From positions 1 through 8,788 of the forward strand of contig JAUYBT010000002.1 in NCBI GenBank assembly GCA_030692905.1: DNA of 8,788 nt. Reading direction: 5' to 3'. This stretch comes from Bacteroidales bacterium (GTDB taxonomy: Bacteria; Bacteroidota; Bacteroidia; Bacteroidales; VadinHA17). A model generated the notes under the pieces. The model saw only the letters and a program-made list of their open reading frames with translations. It searched no databases and was not told the DNA's origin. How positions within the stretch are numbered: position 1 is the first letter of the stretch; each line of letters begins with the position of its first letter. This document shows, piece after piece, positions 1 to 4,139 of this stretch. The translations under genes were made by a program, and so were the position numbers.

Positions 1-1
1 A

Positions 2-505
2 ATGGTTGTGGAGGGACTCCAGTTAGCAGGTAAAATTGCTGCAAAATATGGTATTACACTTGCAATACAGAACCATCATGATATTGCTATCCACCACGAT
101 GCAATGAAATGGCTGCTCGATGAGGTAAACCAGCCAAATGTAAAAGCAGCTTTCGATTGCTGGTCCCCTACTCTTGAAGGACTATCTTCAGAAGATATAA
201 AAAAGGCCATTTACATAATGAAACCATATTTAGTACACACTACCACTGCCGATTATAAAGAACTTCCAAGATTTAAATACGAGCATCTTCAGACAAATTA
301 TTTTCGTTTAGAGTCACAAATGAGGGCAGTTCCGATTGGGGAAGGTTTTCTCGATTATAAAACTTTCATAAATACCCTGAAAGAGATCGGGTATCAGGGT
401 TATATAGCTTATGAAATGTGTGAAGTTTTGGAAGGAGGCGGTTCAATTGAAAACCTTGATAAAAGCGCAAAGACTTTTCTGGAGTACGTGAAGCAGTTCA
501 GATAG
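2..505 (+). CDS. Sugar phosphate isomerase/epimerase-like TIM-barrel protein, C-terminal part (5' end outside window)
   Basis: This is the C-terminal 167 residues of a protein of the xylose isomerase-like / AP endonuclease 2 TIM-barrel superfamily. These soluble enzymes usually bind a divalent metal and isomerise or epimerise sugars or sugar derivatives. Visible strand-end motifs are IQNHHD (about residues 22-27 of the visible part), AFDCWSPTLEG (50-60), VHTTTADY (78-85), the PIGEGFLDY loop (111-119) and YEMCEVLEGGG (137-147). The Asp, His and Glu in these motifs are the expected metal or substrate ligands. Family members are usually 270-320 residues, so about 100-150 residues should lie upstream; the Met at position 2 is probably internal. 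The C-terminus looks complete. The stop codon directly abuts a fucosidase relic, and a second glycosidase relic lies further on, so the gene may have belonged to a carbohydrate-use cluster. The exact substrate cannot be told. The fold is confident; the function is general. Confidence 0.8.
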   Translation: MVVEGLQLAGKIAAKYGITLAIQNHHDIAIHHDAMKWLLDEVNQPNVKAAFDCWSPTLEGLSSEDIKKAIYIMKPYLVHTTTADYKELPRFKYEHLQTNYFRLESQMRAVPIGEGFLDYKTFINTLKEIGYQGYIAYEMCEVLEGGGSIENLDKSAKTFLEYVKQFR

Positions 506-507
506 GC

Positions 508-652
508 TCAAGGCGCAGGGCAACTCTCTACTTCCCGGTATTTGAATGGCCGGCAGACAGGAAACTGGTTATATGTTTCTCTTCCTTCCAAAGCTCCTGA
601 TCCGATCGCCACGGTTGTAAAAGTTGAAGTCAGGGGAAAAGTCGATAATTAA
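508..652 (+). pseudogene. Decayed C-terminal remnant of an alpha-L-fucosidase (GH29-like)
   Basis: Two short pieces in different frames resemble the end of bacterial alpha-L-fucosidases. The frame read from 508 gives TLYFPVFEWPADRKL, matching the usual 'LYxHVFDWPxDGKL' strand. The frame read from 560 gives GNWLYVSLPSKAPDPIATVV followed by KVEVRGKVDN and a stop at 650-652, matching the usual final strand 'LPxKAPDPIATVxxxEVxG'. In intact enzymes roughly 20-30 residues separate these motifs. Here they nearly touch and change frame, so an internal deletion or frameshift has occurred around 550-562. The catalytic barrel, normally about 350 residues upstream, is absent: its place is taken by the preceding TIM-barrel gene, whose stop is at 503-505. 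No start codon or promoter serves this piece. Identification rests on remembered family motifs and the fragment is short, so confidence is moderate. Confidence 0.6.
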
Positions 653-690
653 CCGGCTTCTTCGACGCTAAATAATCTATAAAACAATGA

Positions 691-723
691 TTTTTGATGT
701 TAATTTAATTTTGACTAATTTTG
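691..723 (+). promoter_or_regulatory. Putative Bacteroidota-type promoter of the toxin-antitoxin operon
   Basis: TTTTTG at 691-696 (a -33-like element) is followed after 19 nt by TAATTTTG at 716-723, a full match to the Bacteroidota -7 consensus TAnnTTTG. A second TAATTTTG lies at 706-713 but lacks an equally placed -33 element. Transcription would start near 728-732, leaving a leader of about 12-16 nt before the ATG at 744. The area is AT-rich, so chance matches are possible. Placement directly before the antitoxin gene, and overlap with an inverted repeat, support the call. Confidence 0.5.
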
Positions 724-729
724 TCAAAA
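709..729. promoter_or_regulatory. Inverted repeat over the -7 box, candidate autoregulatory operator
   Basis: A perfect 7-bp inverted repeat is present: TTTTGAC at 709-715 and GTCAAAA at 723-729, with a 7-nt spacer. It covers the TAATTTTG -7 element, so a bound dimer would block RNA polymerase. Extra TTTTGA/TCAAAA half-sites occur at 692-697 and 738-743, and a second palindrome, AACAT-A-ATGTT, covers 728-738. The next gene encodes an HTH domain of the XRE family, which typically binds such repeats as a dimer. Binding is inferred, not shown. Confidence 0.5.
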
Positions 730-743
730 CATAATGTTCAAAA

Positions 744-1334
744 ATGGAAAGTTTTGCCGATCAGATAAAAAGACTACGGAAAGAAAAAGGTGTTCCCCTA
801 AGGGTTGTGGCTGCTTATCTTAACATAGATCAGGCTATTCTGAGCAAAATTGAAAACGTGAAACGAAATGCAACACGGGAAAATGTTGCAAAACTTGCCA
901 GGTATTATAAAGTGAATGAAAATGACCTGATCGTTTCGTGGCTATCTGATAAATTATTGTATGAAGTTAAAAACGAAGAGCTTGCTCTTAGTGCTTTTAA
1001 AGCAGCTGAAGAAAAAATGATCTATAAAAAAACTCCTCAACTCAGTAAAGAGAAAATTATTGAGATTATCAGGGAATTCCTTTCCAAAGATGGGCGAGTT
1101 GCCAAGGCTTGGATTTTCGGATCTTTTGCAAGAGGCGATTATAACGCCAACAGTGACATTGACCTGATGGTAACCTATTCAGATAAAGCTTCCGGAACCC
1201 TTCTCGATTATGCCGACATTAAATTCTACCTTGAAAACTTAATTAATAAAAAAGTTGACCTGGTCGAAGAAGGATATGTCAAACCTTTTGCAATTAAAAA
1301 CATAGAAAAAGATAAAATTTTAATTTATGGATAA
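744..1334 (+). CDS. mntA: XRE-type HTH / MNT nucleotidyltransferase fusion, MntA-like antitoxin
   Basis: A 196-residue protein with two domains. Residues about 6-62 are an XRE/Cro-type helix-turn-helix (core LRVVAAYLNIDQAILSKIE, then ATRENVAKLARYY), closely resembling small Bacteroidota HTH regulators. Residues about 100-196 are a minimal nucleotidyltransferase (MNT) domain: GSFARG at 126-131, the GSx10DxD signature with G126, S127, D138 and D140, and a third acidic residue, D172, in KKVDLVEEG. In characterised HepT-MntA systems the MNT protein neutralises the HEPN toxin by transferring AMP groups to a Tyr beside its active site. All nucleotidyltransferase signature residues are present, so it is probably active. 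Its 3' end overlaps hepT by 8 nt, suggesting coupled translation. The classical MNT antitoxin is about 95-140 residues; the added HTH domain suggests that this protein also represses its own operon. The start at 744 follows a promoter and an A-rich leader. Domain calls are strong; the enzymatic role is inferred. Confidence 0.85.
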   Translation: MESFADQIKRLRKEKGVPLRVVAAYLNIDQAILSKIENVKRNATRENVAKLARYYKVNENDLIVSWLSDKLLYEVKNEELALSAFKAAEEKMIYKKTPQLSKEKIIEIIREFLSKDGRVAKAWIFGSFARGDYNANSDIDLMVTYSDKASGTLLDYADIKFYLENLINKKVDLVEEGYVKPFAIKNIEKDKILIYG

Positions 1335-1671
1335 CCAGATACTAACAAGCTTCGACAGATTAAAACATATTTCCGAGGCAACAGGAAGAATTTTAAAGTT
1401 CTGTGAAAATGTTAACGAACGAGAATTTATTGAAAATGATATGCTTAACAGCAGTGTGCTTTATCAATTTATTATAATAGGTGAAGCCATACAATATGTT
1501 GATGTTGATATTCTAAAAAAATATCCTTACCAATGGCATCTTCCACGCTCGTTCAGAAACTATGCAGCACATGAATATTTCGGAATAAATCTGAACCAGG
1601 TTTATAAAACGATCAGGGAAATAATACCCGATTTTAAAGTCTTAATTGACACTATAATAGAAAATTATTAA
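1327..1671 (+). CDS. hepT: HEPN-domain RNase toxin HepT
   Basis: A 114-residue, mostly helical protein of the HepT (DUF86) family, toxin partner of the upstream MNT protein. The family's R-x4-H-x-Y motif is present as RNYAAHEY, with R77, H82 and Y84. The Arg and His form the RNase active site in HEPN dimers, and the Tyr is the residue AMPylated by MntA in studied systems. Further family features are YQFIIIGEAIQ (46-56), a Trp before the motif (W70) and FGINLNQVYKTIREIIP after it (85-101). Length is normal for the family. The start codon lies inside the last codons of the antitoxin gene (8-nt overlap, ATGGATAA), the usual tight MNT-HEPN arrangement. The toxin appears intact, with no frameshift. 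No terminator is visible after it; the next 9 nt lead into a glycosidase relic. It presumably acts on RNA in the cytoplasm when the antitoxin is absent. Confidence 0.88.
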   Translation: MDNQILTSFDRLKHISEATGRILKFCENVNEREFIENDMLNSSVLYQFIIIGEAIQYVDVDILKKYPYQWHLPRSFRNYAAHEYFGINLNQVYKTIREIIPDFKVLIDTIIENY

Positions 1672-1680
1672 AATACACAC

Positions 1681-2052
1681 ATGCTAAAGATTATGAATAA
1701 GGTACATACTCTAAAATATTCCATCTCCTTCTTAATACTAATTAACTTTATTAATAATCAATCAGTTGCACAGACCATAGCTGAATACAAGAACCATATC
1801 GCAAAGACAGACCTGTTTTATAATAAACCGGTAACCCGTAGTGAGGAAGGAATGCCTGTTGGTAACGGGAAAGTTGAACTGCTGGAAATTTTATCTCAAA
1901 GAGGTTCCGATTGTAAATTAATTAATCCATAACCGGGTAAAAGAGTCATACTTTACCTTAATGGGGAAAAAACAAAGACTAAATAGGGCAATATGTTAAT
2001 CTTCAGCACTAAACCACACTACAAGATTAAGATTTTTCCTGATAATCTGTAA
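1681..2052 (+). pseudogene. Decayed GH95/DUF5703-like glycosidase: N-terminus joined to C-terminus with in-frame stops
   Basis: Reading a single frame from 1681 gives a secretion signal (MNKVHTLKYSISFLILINF from 1693, likely cleavage near SVAQ/T), then DLFYNKPVTRSEEGMPVGNG. This resembles the N-terminus of large Bacteroidota glycosidases of the GH95/DUF5703 kind (typical 'PVTRSEEGMPVGNGRMGSLVW'). The frame then passes straight into a tail-like sequence: KVELLEILSQRGSDCKLINP, a stop (1930-1932), PGKRVILYLNGEKTKTK, a stop (1984-1986), GNMLIFSTKPHYKIKIFPD and a final stop at 2050-2052. Such tails ('KVELLEI...NPWPGKKVxLYRNGKK...GDxIxFxTKPxxKI') end the same class of proteins. More than 600 central residues, including the catalytic domain, are missing, and two stops interrupt the tail in frame. 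The first 83 codons (1681-1932) could still be translated but would give no enzyme. A functional role is unlikely. Family naming is by eye. Confidence 0.7.
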
Positions 2053-2080
2053 TAAAAATGAAAATAAAAAGCACTTTTTA

Positions 2081-2110
2081 TTTCATATATTAAAAAAATA
2101 AATACATTTG
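2081..2110 (+). promoter_or_regulatory. Putative promoter of the ilv-leu operon
   Basis: TACATTTG at 2103-2110 matches the Bacteroidota -7 consensus TAnnTTTG exactly. The -33 position (about 2075-2084) is T-rich but has no clean TTG, so the upstream element is weak. Transcription would start near 2115-2118, placing the leader peptide ATG at 2133 about 15-18 nt into the transcript and the whole attenuator inside the 5' untranslated region. Confidence 0.5.
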
Positions 2111-2132
2111 TCCGTCAATTTATAATAAAACA

Positions 2133-2192
2133 ATGAGAATATCTTTAATCCATATTATTGGCCTCATCCTCATTCTTGCCAAGCGCACATGA
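2133..2192 (+). CDS. Ile/Leu-rich leader peptide of the ilv-leu attenuator
   Basis: A 19-codon open frame, MRISLIHIIGLILILAKRT, ends in TGA at 2190-2192. Ten of its residues are branched-chain (6 Ile, 4 Leu, no Val), with a dense run LILIL at codons 11-15. It lies between a -7 promoter element and an intrinsic terminator that precedes ilvD, exactly where a ribosome-stalling leader peptide is expected. When Ile-tRNA or Leu-tRNA is scarce, ribosomes would pause on these codons and leave the sequence after the stop free to form an antiterminator. No Shine-Dalgarno is visible (A-rich upstream, as for the other genes here). The ORF was probably skipped by ordinary gene finders because of its size. 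The peptide product itself is not expected to act. Composition and context make the call strong; translation is unproven. Confidence 0.85.
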   Translation: MRISLIHIIGLILILAKRT

Positions 2193-2238
2193 CCCGGGAA
2201 TAATATGTATTACTATAAACATACTGAAGCTTTCCGGG
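2193..2238 (+). promoter_or_regulatory. Antiterminator pairing of the ilv-leu attenuator
   Basis: CCCGGGAA at 2193-2200, immediately after the leader stop codon, can pair with TTTCCGGG at 2231-2238, the 5' arm of the terminator. All 8 positions pair, with one G-U wobble (2198-2233). A nested 5-bp helix, TATGT (2204-2208) with ACATA (2219-2223), can fold inside the loop and lengthen the structure. The upstream strand is nearly a copy of the terminator's 3' arm (CCGGGAA at 2242-2248), so the two helices compete for the same 5' arm. A ribosome that reaches the stop codon would cover 2193-2200 and let the terminator form; one stalled earlier in the Ile/Leu run would allow antitermination. Pairing was worked out by hand. 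Confidence 0.7.
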
Positions 2239-2255
2239 AAACCGGGAAGCTTTTT
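2226..2255 (+). terminator. Intrinsic terminator (attenuator) before ilvD
   Basis: Stem AAGCTTTCCGG (2227-2237) pairs with CCGGGAAGCTT (2242-2252): 11 pairs with one G-U wobble, extendable by G2226-U2253. A GAAA tetraloop (2238-2241) closes it, and a T tract (2251-2255) followed by CATT comes directly after. It sits 21 nt before the ilvD start and downstream of a leader peptide, so it ends transcription before the operon unless the antiterminator forms. It could also stop any read-through from the upstream pseudogene. Confidence 0.85.
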
Positions 2256-2276
2256 CATTAATATGATTTTTATACT

Positions 2277-4103
2277 ATGAAGAATCCTCTCAGGAGCTCA
2301 AAGACAACAACCGGCAGAATAATGGCAGGGGCCAGAAGTCTGTGGCGCGCCAACGGGATGAAGGAAGAACAATTTGGAAAACCGGTTATAGCTATTGTCA
2401 ACTCATTTTCCCAGTTTGTTCCCGGGCATGTTCACCTGCATGAAATTGGTCAGGTAGTTAAAAAAGAGATTGAAAAGAGGGGCCCTTTTGCTGCAGAATT
2501 CAACACAATAGCAATTGATGACGGCATCGCTATGGGGCATGCAGGTATGCTCTATTCCCTTCCTTCAAGGGAACTTATAGCTGATAGTATCGAATATGTA
2601 TGCAATGCTCATCTCGCCGATGCAATGATCTGTATAAGCAATTGCGATAAGATCACCCCGGGGATGCTTATGGCAGCTATGAGACTTAACATACCTGCTG
2701 TTTTTGTATCAGGAGGACCAATGGAAGCCGGCCTTCTTAAAAACAAATATCTTGACCTTGTTGATGCAATGGTGGCAGCTGCCGACAATAGTATAAGTGA
2801 TAAAGATCTTAATGATATTGAGAAAACTGCTTGTCCTACCTGTGGGTCTTGTTCAGGTATGTTCACCGCAAACTCCATGAATTGCCTAAATGAAGCCCTG
2901 GGGCTTGCACTTCCCGGAAATGGAACAATTGTTGCCACTCACAGGAACCGTGTGAAGCTGTTTGAAAGAGCTGCAGGATTAATAGTTGATATGGCAAACA
3001 GATATTACAATGAAGGTGATGAGTCGGTTCTGCCACGCTCTATAGCAACCAGAGAGGCATTTATGAATGCAATGTCGCTCGATATAGCAATGGGTGGATC
3101 TACTAACACAGTGTTACATCTTCTTGCTATAGCTCATGAGGCGGAAGTTGATTTTACAATGAAAGATATCGATGAACTTTCCTGCAAAATTCCCAATATC
3201 TGCAAAGTGGCACCAAGTTCACAATATCATGTGCAGGATGTTAACCGTGCAGGAGGAATTTTATCAATAATGGGAGAACTGGAACGCAGTAACCTGATAA
3301 ACAGCTCTGTAAAACGGGTAGACTATCCAACTCTTCGTGATGCTATTTCCGACTGGGATATACTGGGTGGAAAAACGCACCCTGTTGCTTTTGATTTTTT
3401 CAGTAGCGCCCCTTCAATGGAAAAAAACCTTGTTATGGGTTCTCATAATACCAGCTACAAAGACCTTGACACCGACAGGGAGAATGGATGCATCCGGTCT
3501 GTAGATCATCCCTACAGCAAAGATGGCGGTCTGGCTGTACTTTATGGGAATATTGCACGAAAGGGGTGTATAGTTAAAACCGCAGGTATTGATGCATCGA
3601 TGTTTTCATTCACCGGTAACGCGGTGATATTCGAATCGCAGGAAGATGCGGTTGACGGAATTCTGAAAGGGGACGTTAAGGCCGGTGATGTAGTTGTTAT
3701 AAGATATGAAGGCCCTAAAGGTGGCCCGGGTATGCAGGAGATGCTTTATCCTACTTCATATCTGAAATCAAAGGGGCTCGGTAAAAAATGTGCGCTTATT
3801 ACTGATGGCCGGTTTTCCGGAGGTACTTCAGGCTTGTCGATCGGGCATGTCTCTCCTGAAGCTGCAGCAGGAGGAGAACTGGCATTAGTCAGAACAGGAG
3901 ATCAAATTAAAATAGATATTCCCGGCAGAAAAATAAATGTTGTATTAACTGAGAATGAACTTAAAAAAAGAGAGAAAGAGGAGAAATTAAAAGGCGACCG
4001 GGCTTATAAACCAGTAACACGAAACCGGGAAATCCCTTCTTCGCTGAAAGCTTATGCAGCAAATGTAAGTTCAGCAGATCTCGGGGCCATAAGGCTGATT
4101 TAG
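2277..4103 (+). CDS. ilvD: Dihydroxy-acid dehydratase IlvD
   Basis: A 608-residue cytoplasmic Fe-S enzyme that dehydrates 2,3-dihydroxyisovalerate to 2-ketoisovalerate (valine/leucine branch) and 2,3-dihydroxy-3-methylvalerate to 2-keto-3-methylvalerate (isoleucine branch). Visible motifs are NTIAIDDGIAMGHAGM around residues 76-91 (metal-binding Asp region), NCDKITPGM at 122-130 (C123 cluster ligand, K125 the Lys carbamylated in the family), CPTCGSCSGMFTANSMN from C186 (Cys 186, 189, 192), GGSTNT at 273-278 and DGRFSGGTSG from 510. Length is typical. The early motif reads FVPGHVHL, with Gly where [2Fe-2S]-type dehydratases carry Cys, as in the E. coli enzyme, which holds an oxygen-labile [4Fe-4S] cluster; the cluster type here is inferred. 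It is the first gene of the operon and lies 21 nt after the attenuator, which probably controls it. The ATG at 2277 opens the motif-bearing frame. The 36-nt gap to ilvB supports cotranscription. Confidence 0.97.
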   Translation: MKNPLRSSKTTTGRIMAGARSLWRANGMKEEQFGKPVIAIVNSFSQFVPGHVHLHEIGQVVKKEIEKRGPFAAEFNTIAIDDGIAMGHAGMLYSLPSRELIADSIEYVCNAHLADAMICISNCDKITPGMLMAAMRLNIPAVFVSGGPMEAGLLKNKYLDLVDAMVAAADNSISDKDLNDIEKTACPTCGSCSGMFTANSMNCLNEALGLALPGNGTIVATHRNRVKLFERAAGLIVDMANRYYNEGDESVLPRSIATREAFMNAMSLDIAMGGSTNTVLHLLAIAHEAEVDFTMKDIDELSCKIPNICKVAPSSQYHVQDVNRAGGILSIMGELERSNLINSSVKRVDYPTLRDAISDWDILGGKTHPVAFDFFSSAPSMEKNLVMGSHNTSYKDLDTDRENGCIRSVDHPYSKDGGLAVLYGNIARKGCIVKTAGIDASMFSFTGNAVIFESQEDAVDGILKGDVKAGDVVVIRYEGPKGGPGMQEMLYPTSYLKSKGLGKKCALITDGRFSGGTSGLSIGHVSPEAAAGGELALVRTGDQIKIDIPGRKINVVLTENELKKREKEEKLKGDRAYKPVTRNREIPSSLKAYAANVSSADLGAIRLI

Positions 4104-4139
4104 GGATCGGTTCATAAGACAAAAGACAAAAGATAATAT

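Noticed and set aside
653..743. Possible insertion-sequence end or attachment site next to the toxin-antitoxin module
   Set aside because: No terminal inverted repeats, matching direct repeats at the other side (1672-1681), tRNA end or transposase piece could be found.
2058..2093. Short ORF MKIKSTFYFIY upstream of the ilv promoter element
   Set aside because: It lies before the predicted -7 box, so it would not be on the operon transcript. It has no family signature and is expected by chance in AT-rich sequence.
2226..2255. Hairpin as an ordinary terminator of the upstream pseudogene or toxin operon only
   Set aside because: It lies after a promoter element and an Ile/Leu-rich leader ORF, and a competing upstream strand exactly matches its 5' arm. 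An attenuator explains all parts; an ordinary terminator explains only the hairpin.
2609..2938. 109-codon antisense ORF within ilvD
   Set aside because: Complement of a strongly conserved ilvD stretch; no start signal, no recognisable domain and no independent support.
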